DNA of 64,000 bases from Gnetum montanum (lineage: Eukaryota; Streptophyta; Gnetopsida; Gnetales; Gnetaceae): contig MNCI01025456.1 in assembly GCA_015680685.1 (NCBI GenBank), forward strand, positions 321,980-385,979. The letters are read 5' to 3'. Of this stretch, positions 1 to 10,981 are shown one piece after another; position 1 is the first letter of the stretch; each line of letters begins with the position of its first letter. The notes beneath the pieces were generated by a model that saw nothing but the letters and a program-made list of their open reading frames with translations, did not search any database and was not told the origin of the DNA. Both the position numbers and the translations under genes were made by a program.

Positions 1-540
1 TCATACATATGTTAAAGTCAAAGCTTCATTTATGTTTATCTTCTAATTTAAGCTTACCTTACCATGTTTGGAGGCTATAGAGCATGTTTCTAGGTTTTTT
101 TCTAAGTATCAAGTCTCATATTTTCTTATATTATGTTTAAATATTTGTTTTTCACCATTCTCTATTTTCTATAGGACCATAATTTCATCATGATTTCACC
201 ATGATTCATGGTAAGCATAGAGATTTTTTAAGGGAACCATGACCTCACCATTACCTATGGTGAATTACCAAGGCCTTACCATGACTTGAGGTCTATTTTT
301 GCAATAGTTTCATAACTCTATATCTACTTGTGGAATAAATTTAAAGTAGAGGAAAATAACATGGAGGGTAAAATGTTTAGCATGATCTAAACATGTCTAA
401 TGGCTAGCTTGTTGTATACAAAAAGGTCATTTTCTCTTTGTTTCTTCTAGACCACAACCTATGGTAGTCTCATGGTATAATAACATGACTTGACTATGAC
501 TTGTGGTATTGCAAATCATGACCTCCCAATAACTTGTAGT
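1..540. other. Non-coding, old repeat sequence upstream of an RT fragment
   Basis: No coding sequence is recognisable. The stretch is AT-rich and contains many short variants of CCATGA and its complement TCATGG (for example around 195-300 and 450-530), giving a loosely repetitive texture. It probably belongs to the same old gypsy element as the RT fragment that follows, but no protein similarity supports this. Confidence 0.4.
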
Positions 541-927
541 TTAAATTAACTTCAAAGAAGCTAAAAATTTTATCATAGTAAGTCTAGAGGGATCTTATTT
601 CACTACCAATCTTTGACAAGAAGCAATTGTCTTTGTAATGAAGTTTTAAGGTCATTCTCTTGATGAGAAGATGACATTATGGACTAATCATAAGGAACTT
701 GAAGATATTTTTGATAGATGGTGCAAATTTGGTATATCTTTCAACCTAAAGAAAAGTATTTTTGATGTAAAATATGGAAGTCTCCTTGGCCATATCATAT
801 GTCAAATAAGAATAGCTATTGATAAATCAAGAATTAAGGAAATTCAAGGTATTGAATATATGACAAATAAGAAATCTCATAGATCTTTCTTTGGAAGGAT
901 AAATTTTGTCAAAAATTTTATACCTGG
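541..927 (+). pseudogene. Ty3/gypsy reverse transcriptase fragment (thumb side), interrupted by element A1
   Basis: The clear part begins near 671 and reads as the region after the RT catalytic motif of Ty3/gypsy polymerases. It has a segment like F-x-x-C-x-K-F-G-I-S-x-N-x-K-K-S, then LLGHI, then S-F-x-G-R-I-N-F-V-x-x-F-I-P at its end. The family context is an RT copying the element's RNA in a cytoplasmic particle. The YxDD motif is not preserved upstream, and stops and frame breaks lie before 671. The reading frame stops abruptly at 927, where the LTR of A1 begins. The rest of this pol reappears only from 9064 as integrase. The RT end, RNase H and the N-terminal integrase are missing. The RT call is firm; the lineage is not determined. 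Confidence 0.8.
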
Positions 928-1715
928 TGATAAGTGGCGAGGTACCCCTACACTCAACCATACGAATACGAGCATCTTCACGTGCGATCTGGTCGAACTC
1001 CGTAGACGGACTAGTTGTGGCACCTAGATCGTTAACCTTAGGTCGCAGTTCGCTGTCTTCCCATCTGGACTAGTATTATATTTGTCACATATGGTTTAGT
1101 CCAGAGTGAGGTGTATGATGTGTTCCTAATCTAACGCTACTCCTGAAGGTAGTGGAAATTAATATTAAATTAACTAATCTTGGAGAGAGAGGGTAAGAGA
1201 ATCTAATCTAGCCTAAGTGTGATGAGCATCCGTTCCTTGATTATCGATACACATTTTGGACCTCGTGCATGACTACCACTGGGATTACCAAGCGTAGATC
1301 CTAGGTATGCCACTGGGTTACCAAGTAGTCACACTTAAATGCTTGTAATCAAGTTGTACTCATTCTGCGTTCTAACGTGAGTTTAAGGGTGAGAGAGTAT
1401 TAACTAGGAAAGCAGTAAATAACAATTAAATAAATAAATAAACAAAGTGAATGCTACAATGATGAAGTAATCTCAATCTTTATTGCTGGTCATGTGCGTG
1501 TCCAAGTATGTCACACTCGAATAAAGGATGCCATACAATTACATTTACCACACTGCGGGCATACACTGGAAAATAATCTATCTCTAGAGGGATCAAACTG
1601 CCAGAGTTTTGCTACTGTCTAACTCTATTGTGAAACAAGGGAGAGCTGCCTCTTATTTATAGAACTGATGGCGGACTGCGATATCGTGGGGGATGCGATA
1701 TCGCATGGGTCGTGA
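928..1715 (-). repeat. 3' LTR of A1 (complete copy)
   Basis: The LTR begins TGATAAGTGG on the plus strand and ends at 1715 next to TACCCCC, the complement of the polypurine tract. Bases 928-1473 align with 8518-9063, and the whole unit aligns with the A2 LTRs (43934-44735 and 49510-50347). It carries a minus-strand TATA box (TATAAATA, 1661-1654) and, upstream of it, a perfect palindrome ATGCGATATCGCAT at 1693-1706. Length is 788 bp, close to the A2 LTRs. Confidence 0.85.
1654..1706 (-). promoter_or_regulatory. LTR promoter module of A1: TATA box plus GATATCGC palindromes
   Basis: On the minus strand the order is palindrome ATGCGATATCGCAT (1706-1693), a second GATATCG box (about 1680-1686), then TATAAATA (1661-1654). 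The same arrangement occurs in both A2 LTRs and, separately, inside A1 and A2 upstream of ORF X. The promoter role is inferred from position in the LTR and the TATA box. Confidence 0.6.
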
Positions 1716-1728
1716 TACCCCCACAACT
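1716..1728 (-). promoter_or_regulatory. Polypurine tract of A1
   Basis: The minus strand reads AGTTGTGGGGGTA directly before the 3' LTR. This is the expected place and composition for the plus-strand primer of reverse transcription. A2 has a corresponding CTGGGGGTA at 44744-44736. Confidence 0.6.
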
Positions 1729-1881
1729 GAATAAAAAATCGTCCTCGAGTTACAGTGATTACATAGTGGATATGTATGGGATTATTAGATGGAAAAAGAA
1801 ATGGGATGATGCCGCAATGTGGGAAGAAAAAAAATAAAGACACAACACACAGAATATGCTATAACTACAAAAATTTGGAAC

Positions 1882-4646
1882 TCATGTAGTTCTTGGTGGC
1901 GGTGGCTCCTCCATTGGTGCCTTCCCTTTGTCTTGTGCTCCAGGTTTTGAGGGCTGATGCCATTGAAGTATGGCCTAGAGCTTCTCCTCTTCGGTCTGAG
2001 GGTCTTGTACCGTCCATGCTAATGTTCTAATGTTTGATGGAGTCGGCACCTTCCACGGACAGGGTAGTTGCGGAAACATCTGGTTGGCCTTGACATACCA
2101 AGCCGCGAACACCCGTCGTTCCTCCTCATAGGCTCTAGCTTTGTTCTTGTATTCGTGAAGTTCTGTTAGCCATCAAGCCAAGTTAGTTGTGACATCTTTC
2201 TGTCCCTGGTAGCTGGCTTTTACCACCTCAATTTTAGAATTTGCAACATCCAGTTTTACCAAAGCTTCTTGCGTTTTGCAAATTCTGCTTCGTATTTGAT
2301 GTGGGTGGTTGCTACCTGCTACTCGAGCTTTGACCTCGAGTGCCCTGCTATTAACATGGCAAGGTTGGCATATCTAAGATTTTCCAACTCCATGTAATCT
2401 GTTAAGTCTTGAATCTGCAGGTCTTGGTTCTTAACTTCTACTTGGTGGGCGAAGGCATATGTGTCCAATATGGCCCGCCAATCAGTGTGTTGAGCACTGA
2501 TAGTGTTGCTTTAGGCCTTGGCCATATGGATCTCCTTTTCAAGGATCTATTTATACATCCCCACCTGATCGCGGAAGTGCTCCTTCAGCTTCTCATGTCG
2601 TTTAGCCTCATTCGGCCATGTGCTTATCTCAATTACTGACTTTTGACGAATGGCGCGTACCTCCTCCATCGAGAGGGTTCGATTTTCTCTAGCTAAACCG
2701 CTTACGTCTCGATTGACCTGGATGAATTGTTCTCGTAGTTGATGAAAGTGTTCATTGAGAACATTCTTTTGCTTTTCTACAGTGGTGAAATGAAGGTTAT
2801 CAATTGCAAGCTGTTTATTTTCTTCTTGCAAGGCCTTGAGTGCCTTAAGATGTGCATGAGTTTGCACCTGTGCTACGGAGAAATCCCAAACAACCTTCTA
2901 CTTTTCATCCACCATCCTTTTATTCTCTACTATTAATTTGGTTAGTTGATCTGTTCTAAAATTTTCTAGTTGGTCTATGAGAACAAATTGTAGAGGGTCC
3001 CACTGTGCTACTTGTAAGGCCATGAGCTGCTCTTGTAGTTTTTGCACTTCAGCTTCAGCATGCTCGGCCCTCACTTCGGATAAGACTAGATTCCCCTTTG
3101 TGGAAATGAGGTATGATTGAATTGCTGTAACATCTTGAGGGATGTCAAACGGGGACATCATTACTTGCCCTATTTGAAGCAATCGATCAAGCACATCCTC
3201 ATGTTCTGCAGGAGTCATTGAGGTTCTGGCCAAAGTTTGAGCGTCCCATGCTCTTGAGAGATCTACTGGTGGCACCACAGGTATGTTGAAGGATTCTTTG
3301 ATGTGGTCTATGACCACTTCTATAGCTCCCATGACATTCTGGTGTTTCATGACCACCACGGTGGCCCCTTCACCAGTCTCTAATTGCACCTGGAAAGACG
3401 TCGTGTTTTCTAAGATCTTTTGTGACCATATACTTGCCCATCCTCTTGTGTGAATGGAGACTTCACTCCTTGTGCAATCCAATGAAACAGTAGGCTACTT
3501 GGCATCATTGATGATGCAGAAGAGGTTTGTGTCATCACGAATTCCCCAACTGACTGACCCAGTGATGGCCCTAAGATGGCTCATTGACGGTCTGTAGTCT
3601 TACGGTGGCGGTGATTGATCCTGGCCTGTGCTAGGCCCTGCTTCTTGTTGTTGGCTAGGACCCATGGCTGGAGGTTGACTGGGTCTAGCCATATGTTGTT
3701 CTTCTTGTTCTAGTCCCAGCTCTTCACCAGTGCTTTTTCTTGGGGTTGGCGCATTTAGTAATTCAGCATATGAAGTGGTTTGGGCTTTTTGGAGGACATC
3801 ATTAGTGTATCCCCAAATACCATCACGTTGGCAAAGCTTTCTGATAAGACAAGGAAAAGGCAACGCCATCTTTCCTATCTTTTGTTCTTTGAACCACCTC
3901 AGGATCTCCGTCAAATATAGATGGGGTAGGTTAGCGTTAACCTTTCTTGTCAACACTGCACATCCTCTAGCTGCATACGTCGATATTCTTTTTAAGCCCT
4001 TTGTGGGGAAGAGGTGATATGTCCCAATTTTGAAGTAAACCCTCTCTTCCGTCGTCAGTTCACCAAATGCTTTATCTCTGCCATAAGCCTTCTCCAACCA
4101 ATCCTTTCGCACATCGGGATCTGAATGGATGGATAACTGAGCAACCTGGGGCCCTGGATTCGGAAGGTTTAACATTTTCAAAATGGCCTACGTAGAGAAG
4201 TTGATTGTCACACCACAAATAATAATAGTGGTGCCTTGCTCCCTATTGTGCCAAAATTGGTATGTCTCTCCTAGGTACTAGGCACTGCTTTCAGAGAGGA
4301 TAGGCCATAAGGGAGACCCGTTGAGGTGATCCCTAATGGCCTGAGAAGCAAACTTTGTGAATGATTCAAAGTTCAATTCCAAAATCACAACAGAAAATTT
4401 GGACTTCTCATGGATAACCTGAACACAATTTTGGGGCAACGTGAGTTGTTGTCCTAGTTTAAGCACTGCAGCAGCTCCTCCTTCTGCCTGCCTGGACCGT
4501 TCGGTAGGAGGTTCATCTTGATGAATGCTGAATGATTGCTCCTCTTATTCTACATGTTTTCTGGCAGGTCTTTGTCTTCCACCTCTCCAAGCTTGTTTGC
4601 TTCCACCTTGGGTAGGATCCTCCTGTTGTCCACGTTTCGGGGCCAT
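1882..4646 (-). pseudogene. ORF X of A1: coiled-coil protein in the env-like position
   Basis: An ATG at 4646-4644 opens a frame that runs almost uninterrupted for about 900 codons to a TGA at 1884-1882. It is broken by several stops (several of them TAG) and at least one frameshift between about 2547 and the end. From the N-terminus there is a basic Gly/Gln-rich leader. A globular region of roughly 250 residues follows, containing Y-H-L-F-P-T-K-G and L-P-F-P-C-L-I-R-K-L-C. Next come a Gln/Pro/Ser-rich linker, a long Glu/Lys/Gln-rich coiled coil, and a short P-P-P-P-R tail at the stop. The globular part loosely resembles the putative plant transposon protein domain seen in Athila-type elements; I hold that weakly. 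Function is unknown. Homologues are at 44928-45695 (A2) and from 61911 (A4). Confidence 0.7.
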
Positions 4647-5123
4647 ATACAATCACATGGGCCAAGCGTTAGTAAGGTTGTTTTTGAAGTTAAGTTATAC
4701 CTTATTGCTTTCCTTAATTAATGATCTTATGTTATCACGTGTGATAGTGCCCGAAATTTTTTAATAATGAGTCCTGTGACTTAGGTGGTTTCCATTTTAG
4801 TTTCCAGGTATACCTAGGAATTAAATTATTTTTAGGCACAATTATTCTAAGTGTTAGAGTTAATTACCCTAATTGATGTCCTTTGGGCGATGATAAATTT
4901 CAAAAATGTTAGGCACTTTTCAGTAAGTGTCCCTCCCCCACAACTAAACTGAACACTCCAAGTTCAAGTAGGTTCAAACAGAATAAAAATTGGAGTACCA
5001 GTGAGCAAGATAGAGTGAGAAAAGCAAGGGCCACTCAATCGCAAGTCGCAGAGAAAAATTTCAAAAACTCCCCTCGTGTGAATGACAAAATGACGCCAAG
5101 TGTTGCGGGGGGGGGGGGCGACC
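4647..5123 (-). other. Leader between the internal promoter module and ORF X in A1
   Basis: No coding frame is kept here. On the minus strand the leader contains a block GAGGGGAGTTTTTGAAA shared with A4 (near 61617-61633). It also has a purine-rich GTTGTGGGGGAGGG (near 4945-4932) that resembles the polypurine tract beside the LTR. A run of 12 G residues on the plus strand lies at 5107-5118. A2 has the matching leader at 45696-46186. Confidence 0.5.
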
Positions 5124-5180
5124 TATTTATAGGCGGTAGGGACGCGATATCACGTACAATATATTGTGTACGCGATATCT
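5124..5180 (-). promoter_or_regulatory. Internal promoter-like module upstream of ORF X in A1
   Basis: On the minus strand two GATATC boxes, CGATATC at about 5178-5172 and GATATCGC at about 5152-5145, are joined by an AT-rich centre (ACAATATATTGT) to form an imperfect palindrome. TATAAATA follows at 5131-5124. The LTR of the same element has the same order and spacing of GATATCGC boxes and TATAAATA. The module stands about 480 bp before the ORF X start. That it acts as a promoter is inference. Confidence 0.55.
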
Positions 5181-5189
5181 CATCCCTAG

Positions 5190-6558
5190 TGATGTGAGGC
5201 ACAACAAAAAGATCGAATTTTGAAGGGATTTTCTTGAAATAAACATTGTAAAGTGAGGACATTGGCTATTATCAAGATGTTCTAGGGCAATTGCATTAAT
5301 TCAAAAGGCACCATTAATGATGATGGTGTGGATTTTATCAATAAAACCTTAGGTGGTAAGAAAAAGGTTATGTGATGGTTCATGGGAACATTGAAATGTA
5401 GAGGGGTAATAGTAGGCAAAAAATTTTATGAAAAATAAGCTGAGGGTAAGAAGTGGTGTGTGTGAGCTATGTCATCAGTGAAGATTACAAAAGATTACAC
5501 AAGTGGATCCTCCCCAAAGCAGGTTTCAACCTAGAATGCCCTTGTGTAACCACACTTAAAGTGTTCGTGGGTACTAGAAGGGTTAGATGTAATCTGCACT
5601 AATTCCACAAAACACACACATGTAAATATCACCAGAATGAGGTAAGAATTCTATGCTATACGAGACACGAGCTACAATTACACGAACAGTGAGATGAGAC
5701 GAACTATAGAAAGGGATTGTAGAGATTGGGACATGAGGTAATTGACCTAGGGCACAATGAATCCTACATGTAAAGCATGATTAACGTGTCATTAACCTGT
5801 TGTTCCAAGATCAGGACCAAGTCCATTCATCTAATAAGTGACATCGCATTGTTTCATCCCATGATGAACAACTATGAGAGTACCATAATAATAAGGAGTA
5901 CGATCACTTGGCATTTTAGTTAGGGAAGGAGTGATTTTTGTTTTGTGGCACTTTTATTTTTTATTTCTCTCTCTCTCTCTCTCTCTCTTTTAAATACTAA
6001 ATCCAGAGAAGCTGCCAACCTTCAGGCATGGGTGCATGTCTTTCCAGTGGGACCCCCTAGAACCGCATTGGCTTTTTGAGTGCCCTTTTGATTACTCGTA
6101 CTCCCATTTTTCATTAAATCTACAAGGATCTTAGTATAACCACGTTGCATGACAACTTCCACAGATGTCACCAAAGAAAATCCACAAGTCCCCTTGATGT
6201 CACACCCTAATCATTCCCTCTTGGTCCATCCTTCTTCATTTTGAGTATAATGAACAAAAAATTAATTTTAATTTTTTAAGAATGTCAAGAATATCATTGT
6301 ACCCTCGAACATAACCTCTTATTTGTAGAATGGATGAGTGGGTGTAATGGGCTCACTGTCCAAATAATTGATCACTCATGACTTAATAACATAGAACACA
6401 CCTCAACCAACGATTCACATGAGTGTTTTATTCATAGATGAGATTACTTATAAAAAACATAAAAAGACAAAAAGATAAAAAGATAAAACAAGAGATTTGA
6501 AAAATTGAAAAAATAAAATACAAAAAATTGTAAAATCAAAGAAAATAAAAAGTGGTTA
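5190..6558. other. Non-coding spacer of A1 between gag and the internal promoter
   Basis: No convincing ORF lies here. It aligns with 46250-47370 of A2, and parts align in reverse with 60730-61230 of A4 (for example AGGATCCACTTG on the ORF X strand). It is therefore an inherited part of the family, not a separate insertion. It contains a (CT)11 microsatellite at 5967-5988. Bases 6224-6432 are absent from A2 at that copy's single N. Confidence 0.6.
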
Positions 6559-8368
6559 TTAATCTTGCTTGTTAGAATGAGGGGTATCCCTCATAGCTAA
6601 ATGGTTGAGGATGGAAAGGATTAATAATTGATGATTGGGATCCTTGCATTTTGGAAGTATTTTGGCTTGGTCATATTTACCCCATCGGGGTTTACACACT
6701 TGATTATAATGAGCATAGTGGGGAAATTTATACGATGTAGTTCCTGGATAATGAGCTGAGCCACTATGATGTTTGTGACCGGAAGATGGTACGTAAGGAT
6801 TGGGGTGATGCCTCCCATGGTTGTGTTCATTGGGCCATATAATTGTTGGAGTGTGAGTTGGTGGCCTTGATGGAGTTACATGAGGCATTGGGTTCAAAGA
6901 TAAGGATGCACCACAGTGTGGGACTTGCGCTGAGTTGGAGGATACAGTAACCTCAGAATTGTATTGTCCCTTCTTATGGTCGTGTTTAAAGAAAGGACGC
7001 TTTTGATGTTGAGGAGGCTTTTCACTGCTATTAGTAGTAGTAGCACAAGTGTCATTCATGGGTTGTTGCGGTGGTGCAGACACCTTAGGAACAGTTGGTG
7101 GCGATGTAGAAGGAGGGAAAGGATGAGAATGTTGAAAGCTAGAAGGCGTATAAGATACACAAGGTGGTGGTTGTGTTGGAGGCATGGGCTGATAGTATTG
7201 AGGAGAATGGTACTGTGGTGAGATAGAGTATGTTGGCCTAGTTGGGGAAGCAAGATGTTGAACTTGATAAGCATGTTGATTTAGATGATATGAAGGATGT
7301 CTCCAGTCTAGTGGTGGTCTCCCCCACAACTGGGATTGTTGCCACTGTGATCAAACACAGTATCTCTATACAAACTCTAGATGTAACGTGCTTCCCCAAT
7401 GCTCATGTAAATGTAACAATATTGGGCATTCGCCTTTGGGGTGATCATATAGGCATATGTTGCATTCATACGTATGATTGGAAGTTGGGCTCTTATTTTC
7501 CTTATCCCTTCTTTCTGATTGTCTACTATTTTGTCCTACTTCTTGGGTTGTCAAAACTCTATCTCCAATGATGTTGATAAATTCTCCACACTTTTGGTAC
7601 ATCCATTCCAACATCTTATTGATCTTTGCCTCGACTTCTTCTAGTGATTGTTGTACTAGAAAAGATGGTTCTTTCCCCTTGTGATTGGTTGATTTCTCCT
7701 TTTTATGATCATGGACCTTTGTTAAGTTGAGATTTTGGTCCCGTTGATGTTTTTCAACACTCTCCCATCTAGCCATTTCTCCTTCTTCTTTCACTACCCG
7801 CTTAATAAGCTCTTGGACTTGATGGGTTCGTAGTTCATATAGTTGACCTTGGGCATACATTCCTAAGGTCTCTCTTGTTTCATTACATAGCCCATCAATG
7901 ATATGGTACATTAGCCTTTCCTCAGAAAACCCATGGCCTAGACAGTTGTTTAATAATGCATAATATCTTTCTAAGGCCATGTCCANTCCATTCGTTATCA
8001 ATGTTATTCCATGTGTAGGCATCATAGAAGGCTTGTAAATGTTGATACGGGCCTAAGTCATAGCCTCCTGAAAAAGTAGGGAAGTTGTTTAGATCGAGCC
8101 TGGGTAGACGGCTCTCTTTACGATGCCTACGTGAGATTCGAACAGCCTCTTGTATTTTCGTGAAGCTTATAGTGGCTAGTGGGGATTCATCGTCATCGGG
8201 TAAGTTATGATTTCGTGTGTTGGAATGACGTTGCTTTTGTTCATGTTTATAAGAAACCCCTACTTTAGGTTGTGTGCTCCAACCTGCATCATCATATAGT
8301 TCATTGGTTCTCCAATGAACTTCCTCACTAAGTGTGGCATTGTTATAGTAGTCTTGTAGCAGAGGCAT
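6559..8368 (-). pseudogene. gag: gag of A1, nearly intact
   Basis: The start ATG is at 8368-8366 and the stop at 6561-6559. The N-terminal half carries R-x-H-R-K-E-S-R-L-P-R-L-D-L-N-N-F-P, the conserved entry to the retrotransposon gag (capsid) region. A zinc-knuckle-like C-N-I-C-L-Y-D-H-P-K-G-E-C follows near 7460 (spacing CX2CX3HX4C, one residue shorter than the usual CX2CX4HX4C). The last 250 residues are rich in Pro, His, Tyr and Ser. The frame is open except for two nearby stops just upstream of 7329 (a TAG and a TGA, consistent with CAG and CGA decay) and a break at the N at 7986, where about 190 bp present in A2 are missing. Gag would package RNA into the particle. Its preservation beside a complete lack of pol suggests it mattered for movement. 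Confidence 0.85.
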
Positions 8369-8498
8369 TGTTGTAAAGTTTTGTGTGAAATTGGATGTGA
8401 CTTTTAATAATTATTTTATTTTATTTTATAAAAAAAATATTGTTAAGTCCTTATACAACGACCTTGTATGATATAACTAATCTAGATAACTAGCATTG

Positions 8499-8516
8499 TC
8501 CCCGACAACGGTGCTT
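8499..8516 (-). other. Primer-binding site of A1 (tRNA-Asp type, decayed)
   Basis: The minus strand reads AAGCACCGTTGTCGGGGA one base after the LTR end ...CCACTCATCA. It matches the common plant Athila/Tat PBS TGGCGCCGTTGCCGGGGA, complementary to the 3' end of tRNA-Asp, with a few transition-type changes. This fixes the element's orientation as minus. Confidence 0.75.
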
Positions 8517-8517
8517 A

Positions 8518-9063
8518 TGATGAGTGGCAAGGTACCCATACACTCAACCATACGAATACGAGCATCTTCATGCCTGATCCGGTCGAACTCTGCAGAAGGA
8601 CTAGTTGTGGCACCTAGATCGTTAACCTTAGGTTGTAGCTCACTGTCTTCCCACCTGGACTAGTATTATATTTGTCATGTATGGTTTAGTCCAGAGTGAG
8701 GTGTATGATGTGTTCCTAATCTAATGCTACTCCTGAAGGTAGTGGAAAGTAATATTAAATTAACTAATCTAAGAGAGAGAGGGTAAGAGAATCTAATCTA
8801 GCCTAAGTGTGATGAGCATCTGTTCCTTGATTATCCGTACACATCTTGGACCTCATGCATGACTACCACTGGGATTACCAAGCGCAGATCCTAGGTATGC
8901 CACTAGGTTACCAAGTAGTCACACTTAAATGCTTGTAATCAAGTTGTACTCATTCTGCGTTCTAACATGAGTTTAAGGGTGAGAAAGTATTAACTAGGAA
9001 AGCAGTAAATAATAATTAAATAAATAAATACACAAAGTGAATGCTGCAATGATGAAGTAATCT
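8518..9063 (-). repeat. 5' LTR of A1, truncated
   Basis: The copy begins TGATGAGTGG at 8518 and aligns with 928-1473 up to a shared TCT at 9061-9063, then switches abruptly to an integrase-coding sequence. About 240 bp of the outer LTR, including the TATA box and palindromes, are missing. The promoter of the element has therefore been deleted. Confidence 0.85.
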
Positions 9064-9850
9064 AAAGAGAAAGCTTTAAGAAGAAGTTTTGCTTATGATG
9101 TGATTAATTTTCTGGAAACACATATATTGAATCAATTTGAATACTCTAAGTATTAGTTTTAGATAATGGATCAGCCTTTCAGTCTAAAGAATTTATTAAA
9201 TGAACCTCAAAAAAGTCAATTCTTCTATTTTCTTCTTCAAATTATTATCCATAAGGAAATGATCTTACAGAGTCAACCAATGTGAAAATTATTTCTTATA
9301 TTAAAAAGTCGATGGAAGGAAGCCCAGGAAATCGACATACAATTTTACCATTACCTTTATGAATAGATCACATAAGATATAAAAAATCCATAGGCACTTC
9401 ACCTTTTTAATCTGGTGTACAAAATAGCTGCTTGGATAACCAAGAAAGATTATAGTTTCTACATCAGAATTTGTTCAAAAATAGTGTTAAATATGATAAA
9501 GATCAAAGCCTTATGTCATTGTTATTAAGGAGAAAAGAAAAGATAGAAAAGGCTAGAGATAAGTTATTAATACATGCCTCTCAAATCAAAAGATGGTTTG
9601 ACAAATGGATAGTCAAAAAAGTATTCAGAGAAGATGATGTAGTTCTACTTTGAAATTTAAAAAACAAAGGCTATCATAAGAAAATTTTGGTAAAATGTTT
9701 GGGCCCATTTATTATTAAAAAACAAGTGTATGATGATACCTATAAATTATTTGCAGTAGATGGAACCAAACAAAAACTTTCATTTAATGTCATTCACTTT
9801 AATCACTACTTTGGGCAACTACCTAGAGGGCGTTATAATTAGGTAATAGA
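9064..9850 (+). pseudogene. Integrase fragment of the old gypsy element (continuation after A1)
   Basis: The plus strand carries the second half of a retroviral-type integrase core. Key signs are L-D-N-G-S-A-F, then S-S-N-Y-Y-P, a decayed G-N-x-L-x-E-S-T-N (catalytic Glu region), then G-T-S-P-F. The C-terminal domain follows, best seen at 9471-9653 (K-I-E-K-A-R-D-K and R-W-F-D-K-W), and ends in L-P-R-G-R-Y-N before a stop near 9840. Several stops and frame changes interrupt it. It is on the same strand as the RT fragment at 541-927 and belongs to the same element. The pol part between them is missing, together with the outer end of the A1 LTR. Confidence 0.75.
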
Positions 9851-10960
9851 CATGATCTCTGATTGTAAATATTATACATAAGACTCAATAATGGTGTATG
9901 ATCTAGGAAGAGGTGAGAGATGACTATATACACAGGTCCTCAACAATTGAATTCTATCTACATAAGGCCATAGGTAATTCATGAAAGTGTAAAAAGAAAA
10001 GACCTTGTCGAATAGTCTTCATGTTATGAGGAAATTATTATCTAGAACACAAAGGGTTTGAAGATGAGGCCTTCTGTTTCATTTCTAGTTGGTTGTTGTA
10101 CAGAGCACATGCATAGGGCATATCATAATATGATGGAGCTTGATGCATCACTAAATGATCCTTATGCCACTTGGTTAATGTAAGAATTTTTCTTCCTATT
10201 TAAGAATAAAATTATTCTTGGTTCTAAATGAAATGGTTATACAAAATATCAAAGTACTCTACCATTAGAAGGACAACCTCTATATCAAAATACATTTTTT
10301 TTTCAGATAACGAAGATCTCAACTTGGTGGATATTGAAGGAAATTCACTAAGTAACAGTCATTGGATGCTTGGAACTAGCTTGAAATGAGTTTAGGTAAA
10401 AGGAGGATATATTTCCTCACCATCCTCAATAGAGCCAAAGAATGAACTAGAAGGAAAGAGGACACGCAATGGTGAGCTAGTAAAAGGACAAGAAAATCAA
10501 AAGAAGTTACTTGAGGCTGAAAATCCAAGCCCCAAGGTCTACAAAGAGTTTCAGTTTGAAAATCACCCAAGTAAAAAGATACTAAAAAAGGTAGTAATTA
10601 CTATTCACTACACCTCAAGGATATGCTAGTTGTTCCCTTCTATTTCTTAGATCAATTGAGTCTGTATATATTAAAAGAATTTGTGTATATTTACATTTAC
10701 ATTTAGGAAATATGTATTTTTGGATCTTTAGATCTTAAGTTTGAAGTGATTTTTCCTAGGAAAAAGATTTAAGCTTTCAGTAGTTAGTACGACGTTGTAT
10801 ATACCACTACCTCTATCTTGGTAGGTATGACTATCTATTAGTCATGAGCCTTTTAGGAATTTGAGAATATATTATCTTAGAACAAGAACAAGAGTCCATC
10901 TTGTTTTGATGTAAATTTCTTAAAAGTGCATAAACTTTTAGAAAATGTTCTTATGTTACT
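9851..10960 (+). other. Post-integrase region of the old gypsy element
   Basis: Only short open stretches occur and none is recognised. A weak plus-strand reading near 10060-10190 is too short to call. Its position, between the integrase C-terminus and a polypurine tract, makes it the 3' untranslated region of the old element, possibly with remnants of an extra ORF. Confidence 0.4.
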
Positions 10961-10981
10961 AAAAAAAGGGGGAATAGAAAA
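10961..10981 (+). promoter_or_regulatory. Polypurine tract of the old gypsy element
   Basis: A run AAAAAAAGGGGGAATAGAA sits directly before TGTTGTAAC. This is the composition and position expected for the plus-strand primer, followed by the TG start of a 3' LTR. Confidence 0.65.

Larger units (their letters stand above)
928..9063 (-). mobile_element. Element A1: pol-less Ty3/gypsy-type LTR element (Athila-like family A)
   Basis: Read on the minus strand the order is truncated 5' LTR (9063-8518), PBS (8516-8499), gag (8368-6559), a 1.9-kb spacer with a promoter-like module, ORF X (4646-1882), polypurine tract and 3' LTR (1715-928). The two LTR copies match closely over 928-1473 versus 8518-9063. 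No protease, RT, RNase H or integrase reading exists on either strand inside it. Gag and ORF X are unusually well preserved for this window. A1 therefore looks like a non-autonomous element that depended on an autonomous relative such as A4 for enzymes. It inserted into an older gypsy pol gene. No target duplication can be shown because the 9063 side has suffered a deletion. Confidence 0.85.

Noticed and set aside
2409-4764. Plus-strand open frames across 2409-4764
   Set aside because: They are shadows of the minus-strand ORF X, which has the better codon pattern, length and homologues in A2 and A4.
6964-7684. Plus-strand open frames over gag of A1 (6964-7221, 7242-7571, 7478-7684)
   Set aside because: They overlap the minus-strand gag, which has the recognisable capsid entry and zinc-knuckle motifs.
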